16,737 nt of DNA, taken from the NCBI GenBank assembly GCA_947463285.1, contig CANHTV010000027.1:1-16737 (forward strand), in the 5' to 3' direction. The position numbers and the translations under genes were made by a program. Below, piece after piece: positions 1-8,020 of this stretch (the first letter of the stretch is position 1; the number at the start of each line of letters is the position of its first letter). The stretch is from Verrucomicrobiaceae bacterium. GTDB lineage: Bacteria > Verrucomicrobiota > Verrucomicrobiia > Verrucomicrobiales > Verrucomicrobiaceae. The notes beneath the pieces are model-generated. The model had not been told where the DNA came from, ran no database searches, and saw nothing but the letters and a program-made list of their open reading frames with translations.

Positions 1-596
1 ACCTGGCGTTCTTCGGACGGAGTCGGATAGACCACACGCACTTTCAGCAGGAAGCGGTCAAGCTGGGCCTCAGGCAGCGTGTAGGTCCCTTCTTGATCAA
101 TGGGGTTTTGCGTGGCGAGCACCATGAAAGGATCAGGCAACTTATAGCTGGTGTCACCGATGGTCACTTGGCGCTCCTGCATGGCCTCAAGCAGGGCACT
201 CTGTACCTTGGCCGGAGCGCGGTTGATTTCATCAGCGAGCACAAGATTGGCAAAAATCGGCCCCAGACGCGGCGTAAAGTTCCCCTCCTTGGGATGATAA
301 ACCATGGTGCCCACAACGTCAGCGGGCAGCAGATCGGGTGTGAACTGGATGCGCTTGAAATCAGCGTGCAGAGCGCTGGAGAGAGTGCGCACGGCCAGTG
401 TTTTGGCCAGTCCGGGAACGCCTTCAAGCAGAACGTGACCATTCGTCAAAAGGGCCACAAGCAGGCGGTCCACAAGCTCAGTTTGGCCGACGAGCACCCG
501 GGCGATCTCGGTGCGCAGCGGCTGTACCCAGGCGGCAGATTGAGCGATAGTTTCCTTGTCGGGGATGTTGGGGGTAGAGGCGGCTGGTTCAGACAT
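1..596 (-). CDS. MoxR-family AAA+ ATPase, C-terminus cut by window edge
   Basis: The minus-strand frame is open from ATG at 596 to the left edge, giving 198 residues of a family usually 310-350 long. Visible motifs are Walker A GVPGLAKT (59-66), Walker B ending in ADEINRAP (121-128), sensor-1 ATQNP (161-165) and EAQLDRF (176-182). These are the hallmarks of MoxR ATPases, cytoplasmic AAA+ chaperone-like proteins that usually act with DUF58 and von Willebrand factor A proteins on membrane or periplasmic targets. Such partners, if present, would lie downstream, outside the window. The start is the first ATG that gives a normal MoxR N-terminus; no Shine-Dalgarno sequence precedes it. A 128-bp gap separates it from the lipoprotein gene upstream. 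Family assignment is firm; the cellular target is unknown. Confidence 0.93.
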   Translation of the reverse strand, partial: MSEPAASTPNIPDKETIAQSAAWVQPLRTEIARVLVGQTELVDRLLVALLTNGHVLLEGVPGLAKTLAVRTLSSALHADFKRIQFTPDLLPADVVGTMVYHPKEGNFTPRLGPIFANLVLADEINRAPAKVQSALLEAMQERQVTIGDTSYKLPDPFMVLATQNPIDQEGTYTLPEAQLDRFLLKVRVVYPTPSEERQ

Positions 597-679
597 GCGG
601 TTGGTACGGTCAATGGGGCGTGTGTGAGAGTCAAGAAGGGACCCACATGTTCAAAACGCCGCCGCTCCGTTTTCTACGA

Positions 680-700
680 CAGGTTTCTTGAGAAAACCTG
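680..700. other. Hairpin in the lipoprotein-moxR gap
   Basis: CAGGTTT (680-686) and AAACCTG (694-700) are perfect inverted 7-mers around a 7-nt loop; TCT/AGA pairing can extend the stem with one bulged A. On the minus strand it lies about 25 bp after the lipoprotein stop and about 85 bp before the moxR start. It could be a weak terminator or attenuator, but no run of T follows on either strand. The rest of the 597-724 gap shows nothing I recognise. Confidence 0.35.
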
Positions 701-724
701 CTCAAGATGCCTCTCAATCTCAAA

Positions 725-1390
725 TCAATGCCCTTTTTTCTTCATCGAACTGAGCGAGGCAACTCCTGCAGTAGGTGAACTCCGCTTGGAAAAACCCGCT
801 TCGAAGCTGCCCATGCCGCTGCTGCGACCACTGCCACTGGATCCACCGCTTGCACGCGGTGCTGAACTGCGTGGGGAAGGGGAAGTGCGAATGCTACGGA
901 TGGATCCCGAAGAGCTGGAGCCTGAGGAGCGCATCGAAGGTCGGGAGAAGGAACTGCTACTGCCGCCGAAACCACTGCTGTGTGATGAAGAAGAGGCTCT
1001 CAGCATAGATGCCCCAAAGCTGCGGCTGCCGCTGTCGGAAGCTGAAAAACCACGGCTGCTGGGCCCCCAGCCTGAGCTTCCACGGCTGTAGCCGTAGTGA
1101 CGAGGCGCTTCGCAGTGATCATGGTAGCGGCCGCCTCCAAAGAATCCGAAGCTGGTGCTCACCGGGCTGTAGTAAGGCCGACTGTAGGTGGTGTAGCCAG
1201 GATTGTAGTAATAATCGTCATTGCAGTAGGCCACACTGCTGAAGGCAGGAACTGGGGAGTAATAAGTCGCGGCAGGTGCCACAGGATAGCCTCCTGCTAT
1301 GGGGCCGCCGATTGGGTCATAAACGACGCAGGAAGAAAGTGACAGGCCGCAGAGTGAGGCAAGACCAACAAGACGCAGAGTGTTTTTCAT
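725..1390 (-). CDS. Ser/Gly-rich putative lipoprotein, function unknown
   Basis: 221 residues. The N-terminus has a short basic stretch (MKNTLR), a hydrophobic segment and the lipobox LSSC with Cys21, so it is predicted to be cleaved by signal peptidase II and anchored by lipid. Residues about 25-95 are rich in Tyr, Pro and Gly with a short FGFFGGG stretch. Residues about 100-215 are dominated by Ser and Gly with scattered Arg and Phe, so the mature chain is probably disordered. No catalytic motif or known domain is visible. It lies 50 bp after the TatD-family gene and reads in the same direction, so it may share its transcript. It could be a cell-envelope or surface component. The coding call is supported by the clean signal sequence; no function can be assigned. 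Confidence 0.8.
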   Translation of the reverse strand: MKNTLRLVGLASLCGLSLSSCVVYDPIGGPIAGGYPVAPAATYYSPVPAFSSVAYCNDDYYYNPGYTTYSRPYYSPVSTSFGFFGGGRYHDHCEAPRHYGYSRGSSGWGPSSRGFSASDSGSRSFGASMLRASSSSHSSGFGGSSSSFSRPSMRSSGSSSSGSIRSIRTSPSPRSSAPRASGGSSGSGRSSGMGSFEAGFSKRSSPTAGVASLSSMKKKGH

Positions 1391-1440
1391 AGGGATATGG
1401 CTTTCAGACGACTAGCCGGGCAGTGTATTCAGAAATAAAT

Positions 1441-2229
1441 TCAGAAACCTTTAAAAAAATTTTTCGCCGTTTTGCTGGTGACACGCGCCAGTTCTTCGAT
1501 GCTCTGACCTCGCATGACCGCCACGGCTCGGGCTGTGTCGGCGACAAAGGCGGGCTCACAACGCTTCCCTCGGTGTGGCACCGGTGTGAGATAAGGAGCA
1601 TCAGTTTCCAACATGAAGGCACCGTCTGGCACCGTTCGTGCCGTTTCACCAGCGGGACCAGGATTTTTAAAAGTCACGATGCCCGTGAAGGAGATCAAAT
1701 GCCCCGCAGCCAGCAGTGGTTGGGCCTGTTCCATCGTGCCGGTGAAGCAGTGAAACACCGCGCGCAGCCTGCCAGTGTAGGGCTGCAAAAGAGTCGTCAA
1801 ATCCTCCCAGCTTTCCCGATTGTGCAAAATCACATTTAGACCCAGTTCAACGGCTAGATCCAATTGTGCAATCAAGCATCTTGCCTGATGAGCTTTCCAA
1901 CTTGGAAGATCAAAGCCCTCAGGCGGAGCATGAAAATAATCCAGCCCGATCTCGCCTATCGCTGCCACACGCTCATGCCGTGCCAGTTCCCTCAGTTCAT
2001 TGATCCACTCTGTGCCGATAACGCTGTCCACATCACAGGGGTGGATGCCCACAGCCACGCGCACATCAGGTTCTGATTCGGCGATTTTGAGAAGTTTGTG
2101 GGCATTTTCCAGATCTGTAGCCGGGGCCAGCATCTGGCTGACACCTGCCGCACGGGCACGCGTCAAAACTTCCTGAAGATCTCCATCAAACTGTCGGCTG
2201 CCGAGATGCGTGTGAGTATCAAAAAACAT
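1441..2229 (-). CDS. tatD: TatD-family metal-dependent hydrolase (putative DNase)
   Basis: 262 residues, full length for the family (about 255-265). It has the expected two-metal TIM-barrel motifs in order: DTHTH with His6 and His8, GIHP (61-64), GEIGLDYF with Glu93, ILHNRES with His136, FHCFTG with His160, and ETDAPYLTP with Asp210. Family members are cytoplasmic metal-dependent deoxyribonucleases, implicated in DNA repair and turnover. They are often only annotated as TatD, YcfH or YjjV type, and the substrate here is not proven. The gene lies 72 bp after gntK on the same strand. Start ATG 2229 places the metal-binding THTH motif at residues 5-8, as is normal. Assignment is firm at family level. 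Confidence 0.93.
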   Translation of the reverse strand: MFFDTHTHLGSRQFDGDLQEVLTRARAAGVSQMLAPATDLENAHKLLKIAESEPDVRVAVGIHPCDVDSVIGTEWINELRELARHERVAAIGEIGLDYFHAPPEGFDLPSWKAHQARCLIAQLDLAVELGLNVILHNRESWEDLTTLLQPYTGRLRAVFHCFTGTMEQAQPLLAAGHLISFTGIVTFKNPGPAGETARTVPDGAFMLETDAPYLTPVPHRGKRCEPAFVADTARAVAVMRGQSIEELARVTSKTAKNFFKGF

Positions 2230-2301
2230 GGTCCCAGATCAACCACCGCTCGGGCCATGGAACAAGTCACAATCAAGCTTTTGCGGCTGCTCTCACTTTT
2301 T

Positions 2302-2820
2302 TCAGCTAAAGGCAGCGAGAATTGAGCTCTGGATCGCCTCTGGGGTTTGATCTAGGGAGACGGAGATGAGGTCAGGAGTCTCTTCCAGGATGGCAAACTG
2401 GCTGTCCAGCAGTGTCGGCGGCATGTAGTGATCCTTGCGAGCGGACATACGGGCATGGATGACCTCACGCGTGCCTTTGAGATGAATGAAAGCGATCTCA
2501 GAAGGCTCATCTGAGCTGCTCAGTCGGTCGCGATAAGAGGCCTTCAGGGCGGAGCAGGCCAGCACATGGAGGGGTGTCTGCCCTCGCTTTTCCTCGATGC
2601 GGGCACGGAGGCTCGCATACCAGGGCCAGCGATCCTCATCCGTGAGAGGAATGCCGGCACGCATTTTGTCTTTGTTCGCAGATGAGTGAAAGTCGTCTGC
2701 ATCATCAAAATGGCCACCGAACCGCTCGGCGAGCCTGCTGCCGATCAGAGATTTTCCACAGCCGCAGACGCCCATGATGATGAGCGTGCGGGGGAGGCGG
2801 TGCAGCGGCGTTTCAGACAT
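2302..2820 (-). CDS. gntK: Gluconokinase (GntK family)
   Basis: 172 residues, normal for GntK (about 165-180). It would phosphorylate D-gluconate with ATP to 6-phosphogluconate in the cytoplasm, feeding the pentose-phosphate or Entner-Doudoroff route. Seen in sequence: Walker A GVCGCGKS (17-24), a short DDADDFHS segment, GIPLTDEDRWPW, ACSALKASYRDRL, and the family's C-terminal MPPTLLDSQFAILEE. The first Ser of the usual GVSGSGKS loop is Cys here. The start lies only 3 bp after the dhaL stop, so the two are almost certainly co-transcribed and translationally coupled. No gluconate permease or 6-phosphogluconate dehydratase is in the window. With dhaL beside it, a related sugar-acid or ketose substrate is possible. 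Confidence 0.9.
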   Translation of the reverse strand: MSETPLHRLPRTLIIMGVCGCGKSLIGSRLAERFGGHFDDADDFHSSANKDKMRAGIPLTDEDRWPWYASLRARIEEKRGQTPLHVLACSALKASYRDRLSSSDEPSEIAFIHLKGTREVIHARMSARKDHYMPPTLLDSQFAILEETPDLISVSLDQTPEAIQSSILAAFS

Positions 2821-2823
2821 GGA

Positions 2824-3459
2824 TCAGGCTGCGATGTAGTCGGCAAAGGCACCGATGATCACAGTGACGGAAAGCGCTCCGGCATCAGGAAAGCCGATGC
2901 AGCCTTCGCCCAGAGTCTTGGCGCGACCAAATTTGGCGATCATGGTCTTACTGGCTTCCAGGCCTTCGAGGGCTGCGGCGTGGACAGCCACGATTGATTC
3001 TGAAAGAGGCTGAGCCGTGACGGTGGAGGCTTTGTCCGCTGCTGGCTGCATGGCATCCACCACTGTTTTGTCACCCACCGCCGCGCCACCACGTTGCTTC
3101 ACACCATCCACACCTGCCTGGAGAAAGCTGGCCAAGCCTGCGCTGTCAAAACTTTCAGTGCCCGCGAGGGCTTTACCGCCGTTGCGGAAAAAGGTGCCGA
3201 AGATGGCCCCTGAGGCACCACCCATGCTGCTCATCATGGCCATGCCTACGGAGGAGAATGCTTTTTCGATAGACTCGACGTCTCCCGCTTCCAACTTTTC
3301 CTTGGCGGCTGTCATGCCGCGCTGCATGCCTAGGCCGTGGTCGCCGTCGCCCAGATTGCGGTCGGCTTCTGAGAGGGCGGGTTCGGCGGCGATGATTCGG
3401 TCGCAGGCGAGCAGGAGCATGGCTTTGACTTCGTCTTTGGAGAGGCTGTTTTTTGGCAT
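2824..3459 (-). CDS. dhaL: DhaL-type dihydroxyacetone kinase ADP-binding subunit
   Basis: 211 residues, the normal length of a stand-alone DhaL. The nucleotide-metal site is intact: Asp33, then LGDGDHG with Asp38 and Asp40, the same spacing as the three Mg-binding aspartates of E. coli DhaL. It is followed by SMGGASGAIFGTFF (about 78-91), then VGDKTVVDAMQPA and a C-terminal GFPDAGALS segment. In characterised systems DhaL carries ADP/ATP and passes phosphate to a ketose bound covalently by DhaK. No DhaK, DhaM or fused kinase is next to it: the gene upstream is on the opposite strand and unrelated. It is the first gene of a pair with gntK. The substrate (dihydroxyacetone, or a C4-C5 ketose or sugar acid) cannot be told from sequence. 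Confidence 0.92.
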   Translation of the reverse strand: MPKNSLSKDEVKAMLLLACDRIIAAEPALSEADRNLGDGDHGLGMQRGMTAAKEKLEAGDVESIEKAFSSVGMAMMSSMGGASGAIFGTFFRNGGKALAGTESFDSAGLASFLQAGVDGVKQRGGAAVGDKTVVDAMQPAADKASTVTAQPLSESIVAVHAAALEGLEASKTMIAKFGRAKTLGEGCIGFPDAGALSVTVIIGAFADYIAA

Positions 3460-3593
3460 GGCGGGCGGACGTTGGATGGTTGCGGGCGGGCGTCAATGGG
3501 GAATGTTCGGTGAAATGTGGGCGGCCCGTTGAAGGCGGGGAGTCAGATGGGGCTGTAAGAATGCGATTTTCCGGCTTTATTAGTGCCTGCTCC

Positions 3594-5018
3594 ATGAATG
3601 CCGCCTTTCGTCTCCAAGATTCCCTGAACCGCCGTTTGTTCCTCCGCAACAGTGCGGCGGCTCTGGGGTCCACTGCGCTCGGATCTTTGATGGCTGGGGC
3701 CTCAACCGCGAGCCTGCACCACGCACCCAAGGCCAAGCGCGTGATTTATCTTTTCCAGTCCGGGGCTCCCTCTCAGATGGATCTCTTTGATCCCAAGCCG
3801 CAGATGCAGAAAGAGCGTGGAAAGGACCTGCCTGAATCCATCCGCAAAGGGCAGAGGCTAACGACGATGACCTCGGGCCAGAAATCTTTTCCTGTGGCTC
3901 CTTCGATCTTTAACTTCGCTCAGCATGGCAAAGGCGGGCTCTGGCTCAGCGATCTCTGGAAACATCTGCCCACCGTCGCGGATGAACTCTGCGTGGTGCG
4001 TTCCATGTTTACGGAGGCGATCAATCACGACCCCGCAATCACCTTTTGCCAGACCGGTAGCCAGCTTGCCGGGCGTCCCAGTATCGGCTCATGGCTGAGC
4101 TACGGGCTCGGGAGTATGAATGCGGACCTGCCAGCCTATGTCGTGATGACGTCCTTCGGCACAGGTCGGCCTGCTGATCAGCCTCTGTATGATCGACTCT
4201 GGAGCAGTGGTTTCCTGCCCACTCAGCATCAGGGGGTAAAATTTCGCAACAAAGGCGACCCTGTGCTCTACCTCTCCAATCCCGGCGGCGTCACCCGTGA
4301 GATCCGGCGTGGCATGCTGGATGAACTGGCTGTGCTGAATCAGCGTGACCACGCAGCCTATGGTGACCCCGAGACACTGACGCGCATCGCCCAGTATGAG
4401 ATGGCCTTTCGGATGCAGACCAGCGTGCCTGATCTGGTGGACATCTCCAAAGAGCCCAAGTCCGTGCTGGACATGTATGGGCCCGATGTGCTTAAGCCCG
4501 GCACCTATGCAGCGAATTGCCTGCTGGCAAGGCGTCTGGCGGAGAGAGACGTGCGCTGTATTCAGCTCTTTCACATGGGCTGGGATCATCACGGCGGCCT
4601 GCCCAAAGCCATCCAGGGCCAGATCAATGATACCGATCAGGCTACGACGGGCCTGATCAAAGACCTCAAACAGCGAGGCTTGCTGGATGACACACTCATT
4701 GTTTGGGGCGGCGAATTTGGCCGCACCATCTACTCCCAAGGTGCCTTGACCGAGACCAACTACGGTCGCGATCACCACCCTCGCTGCTTCTCCATGTTCA
4801 TGGCAGGAGCCGGGGTCAAGAAAGCCACCACTTATGGTGAGACCGACGACTTCAGCTACAACATCGTCAAAGACCCCGTGCATGTGCATGACCTGAACGC
4901 GACCATCATGCATCTCCTCGGTGTGGATCACGAGCGCCTCACGCATCGTTTCCAAGGCCGTGACTATCGTCTCACGGACATTCATGGAAAAGTGGTTAAG
5001 GGCCTACTCGCCATATAG
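3594..5018 (+). CDS. DUF1501 family protein with Tat signal
   Basis: 474 residues from ATG 3594. The N-terminus has a twin-arginine motif RRLFLRN (13-19) and an Ala/Gly-rich hydrophobic stretch to about residue 40, so export by the Tat system is expected. The mature part opens with the family signature KRVIYLFQSGAPSQMDLFD (about 48-66). Later come GWDHHGG, LIVWGGEFGRT and GRDHHPRCFS, the His/Asp/Gly-rich segments of DUF1501, which is distantly related to the alkaline phosphatase/sulfatase superfamily. The catalytic role is unknown. In Planctomycetota and Verrucomicrobiota these genes usually sit beside DUF1549/DUF1553 (PSCyt/PSD) genes; here the next gene is an NHL-propeller. ATG 3561 (485 residues) is an alternative start. 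The frame stays open to 3453, but that extension crosses the divergent promoter region and lacks family features. Confidence 0.9.
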   Translation: MNAAFRLQDSLNRRLFLRNSAAALGSTALGSLMAGASTASLHHAPKAKRVIYLFQSGAPSQMDLFDPKPQMQKERGKDLPESIRKGQRLTTMTSGQKSFPVAPSIFNFAQHGKGGLWLSDLWKHLPTVADELCVVRSMFTEAINHDPAITFCQTGSQLAGRPSIGSWLSYGLGSMNADLPAYVVMTSFGTGRPADQPLYDRLWSSGFLPTQHQGVKFRNKGDPVLYLSNPGGVTREIRRGMLDELAVLNQRDHAAYGDPETLTRIAQYEMAFRMQTSVPDLVDISKEPKSVLDMYGPDVLKPGTYAANCLLARRLAERDVRCIQLFHMGWDHHGGLPKAIQGQINDTDQATTGLIKDLKQRGLLDDTLIVWGGEFGRTIYSQGALTETNYGRDHHPRCFSMFMAGAGVKKATTYGETDDFSYNIVKDPVHVHDLNATIMHLLGVDHERLTHRFQGRDYRLTDIHGKVVKGLLAI

Positions 5019-5101
5019 CTGTGATGTGGCATGAATCGTTTTTGATGAGGAGAGGGAATTTTCTGGCGTCTGGCTTCTTCACTGCCCATGATCAGGGCCT
5101 C

Positions 5102-6154
5102 ATGAAACGGACTACCATTACTGCTTTGTTGTCTCTTTGCTTCCTCGTCGGTGCTCGTGCTGATCAGATCTTGCTTGTCGCTGGCGGTCAGACGGATGCG
5201 GTGGACATTGCGGCCACGGACGCTGTGCTGAAGGAACCATTTGGCGCTGAGTTTGATGCGGGTGGTCATCTCTGGATTGTGGAGATGGTGTCAGGCAATC
5301 GTCTGCTCCAGGTGGATGGTGGCGGGCAGTTGACGCATTTCGCAGGTGATTTACAACCAGGCTACAGCGGCGATGGTGGCCCAGCTCTGCGGGCGCAGTT
5401 TAACGGTCCGCATAACTTTGCGATCCTTCCAGATGGTAACATCCTCATCGGGGATACTTGGAATGGTCGCATCCGTAAGGTGGATGTGAAAGCCCGCACG
5501 GTGACGACCCTCCAAGGCTGGAATGCACCAAAGGGCAAGGAACGTGGCAATGGCCCTTACTGCATCACGCTGAGCCCTGATAAAACCAAGCTGCATATCT
5601 CGGACCTCAGTCAGGTGCATGAGCTGGATCTTGCGGCGGGCAAGTCCCGTGTGGTGGCTGGTAATGGCAAAAAGGGCATCCCTGTCGATGGCGAAAAAGC
5701 CGTGGATCAGCCGCTCGTCGATCCGCGTGCGGCGGCTGCGGATAAGCTGGGCAATCTCTACATCCTGGAGCGCGGCGGCAATGCCCTGCGCGTCGTCGAT
5801 CCTGAAGGGCGCATCAAAACCGTGGTGAATGCCAGCGGTCAAAAAGGCGGGGAAGGGGATGGCGGGCTTGCTTTGGCTGCCACGATGAATGGTCCTAAGC
5901 ATCTCTGTGTCGATCAAGATGGTTCGGTGATCATTGCGGATGCGGAGAGTCATCTGGTGCGTCGATACATCCCGGCCACGGGTAAAATCGAGCGCATTGC
6001 AGGTACTGGGAAAAAAGGCAGCGCAGGCTTGGGTGGAGATCCTCGGCAATGTCAGCTCTCACGGCCTCATGGCGTCACTATTCATCCAGCGACAGGTGAG
6101 CTTTTCATCACTGACAGCTACAACAACCGTATCCTCAAAATTCAGAAGCAGTAG
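5102..6154 (+). CDS. Secreted NHL-repeat beta-propeller protein
   Basis: 350 residues from ATG 5102. Residues 1-20 form a Sec signal peptide (MKR, a hydrophobic core, ARA before Asp21). The rest is five to six NHL-type blades. Examples are LWIVEMVSGNRLLQV, ILIGDTWNGRIRKVD, LYILERGGNALRVVD, VIIADAESHLVRRY and LFITDSYNNRILKI, each preceded by a P-H or G-P turn. Such propellers bind ligands or proteins, and some act as lyases or lactonases; no active site can be chosen here. It begins 83 bp after the DUF1501 gene on the same strand and ends 12 bp before the CPBP gene, so all three may form one operon. The frame is open back to 5021, but only the start at 5102 gives a signal peptide, and AGGG lies 7 nt before it. 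Confidence 0.88.
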   Translation: MKRTTITALLSLCFLVGARADQILLVAGGQTDAVDIAATDAVLKEPFGAEFDAGGHLWIVEMVSGNRLLQVDGGGQLTHFAGDLQPGYSGDGGPALRAQFNGPHNFAILPDGNILIGDTWNGRIRKVDVKARTVTTLQGWNAPKGKERGNGPYCITLSPDKTKLHISDLSQVHELDLAAGKSRVVAGNGKKGIPVDGEKAVDQPLVDPRAAAADKLGNLYILERGGNALRVVDPEGRIKTVVNASGQKGGEGDGGLALAATMNGPKHLCVDQDGSVIIADAESHLVRRYIPATGKIERIAGTGKKGSAGLGGDPRQCQLSRPHGVTIHPATGELFITDSYNNRILKIQKQ

Positions 6155-6166
6155 GCATCAATAGCA

Positions 6167-6910
6167 ATGTTTTCCAAGCTCCGCGCCTCAGCCACTGCTG
6201 CCCATGTGATGCCACTGCTGGTCTTCACGCTGCTGCTGAGCGTGCCTGGGTTTTTCCGCATCGAAAATCCCGAGTTGCCCTGGTATCAGCAGGCACCTGA
6301 GCATTGGTTGTATCCCTTGCAGACGCTACTCTGTGCAGGCCTGCTCTTCGTGTTTCGTCGGCAATATCATTTCGGTCCATGGCGTGGTCTTGGGCTGGCC
6401 TGCGGCTTTGCCGTTTTGGGCATTGCGGTCTGGATCGCTCCGGCCTGGCTTTATACCAAACTAGCCTATGGTGATGACGTGCCGGCCTGGTGGGCCTGGC
6501 TTGGAATGGTGGAGAGGAAAGAGGGCTTTGATCCCACACTGCTCGCCGCTTGGCCTGCCTGGGAGACGGCCGCCATCGTCATGCGTTTTGCGCGAATGAT
6601 CCTGGTGGTGCCGCTGCTGGAGGAGTTGTTCTGGCGTGGCTTCCTCATGCGTTATGTCCACGCTCCCGATGGGGACTGGCAGCGTGTGCCGTTCGGTACA
6701 CACTCATGGCTTGGCTTTGCCATCGTCACGGTCATGGTCATGCTGGCACATGCACCGCAGGACTACCTCGCCGCTCTGGTTTGGGGGGCGTTCATGTATG
6801 TCCTGGCCGTTCGTTCTCGCAGCCTCGGGGCCTGTATCATCATGCATGCTTTGGGTAATTTCCTGTTAGGCCTGTATGCTCTACGCACCCAGCAATGGGG
6901 CTTTTGGTGA
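6167..6910 (+). CDS. CPBP (CAAX protease-like) intramembrane protease
   Basis: 247 residues with about six to seven hydrophobic segments, so an inner-membrane protein. The CPBP/Abi glutamic protease motifs are present: LEELFWRGF with Glu152, Glu153 and Arg157; LAHAP with His195; and MHALGN with His227 and Asn231. CPBP enzymes cleave or bind substrates within the membrane, in processes such as prenyl-protein processing, bacteriocin immunity and toxin maturation. The layout, with a long periplasm-facing Trp-rich loop (about 105-130) before the EExxxR helix, reminds me of the CAAX prenyl protease-related proteins associated with exosortase/PEP-CTERM systems. That subfamily call is from memory and unproven. 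It follows the NHL gene by 12 bp. Confidence 0.9.
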   Translation: MFSKLRASATAAHVMPLLVFTLLLSVPGFFRIENPELPWYQQAPEHWLYPLQTLLCAGLLFVFRRQYHFGPWRGLGLACGFAVLGIAVWIAPAWLYTKLAYGDDVPAWWAWLGMVERKEGFDPTLLAAWPAWETAAIVMRFARMILVVPLLEELFWRGFLMRYVHAPDGDWQRVPFGTHSWLGFAIVTVMVMLAHAPQDYLAALVWGAFMYVLAVRSRSLGACIIMHALGNFLLGLYALRTQQWGFW

Positions 6911-6929
6911 AATGTGTGCCAAATCGCGG

Positions 6930-6957
6930 TTGCATGGCGTCGCGAGGACTTCATAAT
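6930..6957 (+). promoter_or_regulatory. Possible sigma-70-like promoter for argCJ
   Basis: TTGCAT (6930-6935) and CATAAT (6952-6957) are 16 bp apart in the 60-bp gap before argC. The -10 matches 5 of 6 consensus bases; the -35 matches only 3 of 6. Initiation about 7 nt after the -10 would leave a leader of only some 6 nt before ATG 6971, so argC could be near-leaderless. Placement is by eye. Confidence 0.35.
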
Positions 6958-6970
6958 CGGTCCCTCCCGA

Positions 6971-8020
6971 ATGTCTTCCTTCGTCAATGTTGCTGTCCTG
7001 GGTGCCAGTGGTTATTCTGGCATCGAACTCCTGCGTCTTCTACTCAGGCATCCTCATGCAAAGCTGGTGGCCGTAACGTCGCGCACGCTTGCCGGTAAAA
7101 CCCTGTCCGCTGAGTTTCCACGTTTCCGTGGCGTGGGTGTGGCGGATACGCTGGCCTTTACCAACCCGGATGTCGCAACTCTTAAAGCCACCGGTGCAGA
7201 GATTGCCTTTCTGGCTTTGCCTCATGGCGTGTCGGTCGAGTATGCCAAGCCGCTCCTCGAAGCTGGTCTGAAGGTCATCGACCTCAGTGCCGATTTCCGC
7301 CTGCGTAGCGCCGCAGTGTATGAGGAATTTTATGCGCACAAACATCCAGCGCCCCAGTTGCTTAGCGAGGCCGTCTATGCGCTGCCTGAAGTGCGTGCGG
7401 ACGAGATTCAGAAAGCCCGTCTCATTGCCTGCCCGGGCTGTTACCCTACCAGCATCCTGCTGCCTTTGATTCCTCTGCTGAAGGCTGGCCTCATCGCCGA
7501 AGATCCCATCGCCGTCTCCAGCATGAGCGGTGCCAGCGGAGCCGGTCGCAATGCCAGCGTGCCACTGCTTTTCTGTGAGGTGCAAAACAGCGTGCGCAGC
7601 TACAGCGTGCCCGTGCATCGTCATCTCAGCGAGATCGGCCAGGAACTGGAGATCGCTGCAGGTCGCCCGGTCAGGCTCTCCTTCGTGCCACATCTGGTGC
7701 CGACGCATTCAGGCATCTGCACCACCATCTTCGCCACACCGGCTGAGGGCGTCACCGTCGAGCAGATCGGAGCCGCGCTTCAGGCCGCTTATGCCGGACA
7801 GCCCTTCATCCGCCTACTGGGTGCCAATCAGTCTCCCGACACCAAAAACGTCGTCGGAACCAACTTTGTGGACATCGGCTGGGCCTACGATGCCCGTGCT
7901 GGACGACTCATCTTAATGAGCACGGAAGATAATATTGGCAAAGGAGCCTCCAGCCAAGCCGTTCAAAACATGAATCTGATCTGCGGTTATGAACTCACCG
8001 CAGGCCTTTCTTACCTCTGA
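6971..8020 (+). CDS. argC: N-acetyl-gamma-glutamyl-phosphate reductase (ArgC)
   Basis: 349 residues, normal for ArgC (about 340-350). It reduces N-acetylglutamyl-5-phosphate with NADPH to the semialdehyde, the third step of arginine biosynthesis, in the cytoplasm. The NADP-binding loop GASGYSG (11-17), LPHGVS (83-88), DLSADFRLR (104-112) and the catalytic CPGCYPT with Cys157 are all present, as are PVHRHLSEIGQEL and VPHLVPTHSGI further on. The frame is open upstream to 6914, but that extension overlaps the gap after the CPBP gene. ATG 6971 puts the Rossmann loop at its usual distance from the N-terminus. The stop TGA shares its last base with the argJ start, so the two are translationally coupled. 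argB and argD are not in the window. Confidence 0.96.
   Translation: MSSFVNVAVLGASGYSGIELLRLLLRHPHAKLVAVTSRTLAGKTLSAEFPRFRGVGVADTLAFTNPDVATLKATGAEIAFLALPHGVSVEYAKPLLEAGLKVIDLSADFRLRSAAVYEEFYAHKHPAPQLLSEAVYALPEVRADEIQKARLIACPGCYPTSILLPLIPLLKAGLIAEDPIAVSSMSGASGAGRNASVPLLFCEVQNSVRSYSVPVHRHLSEIGQELEIAAGRPVRLSFVPHLVPTHSGICTTIFATPAEGVTVEQIGAALQAAYAGQPFIRLLGANQSPDTKNVVGTNFVDIGWAYDARAGRLILMSTEDNIGKGASSQAVQNMNLICGYELTAGLSYL

Noticed and set aside
716..726. Two AATC boxes at 7-bp spacing near the end of the lipoprotein gene
   Set aside because: Only two of five boxes are present; the flanking positions do not continue the pattern, so chance is the simplest explanation.
93..1091. Plus-strand open frame of 332 codons across moxR and the lipoprotein gene
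   Set aside because: It crosses two well-supported minus-strand genes and the gap between them; the translation is low-complexity and matches nothing.
3503..3518. TGTTC followed after 4 nt by AAATG upstream of the DUF1501 gene as a LexA box
   Set aside because: Only the left half matches the reported Verrucomicrobia site; the right half differs from GAACA at most positions.
3453..3593. 47-residue N-terminal extension of the DUF1501 protein
   Set aside because: It would place the twin-arginine motif about 60 residues in and overlap the dhaL start; the Tat signal fits a start at 3594.
4089..4985. Antisense open frame of 298 codons opposite the DUF1501 gene
   Set aside because: No family features; the plus strand carries the whole DUF1501 signature.
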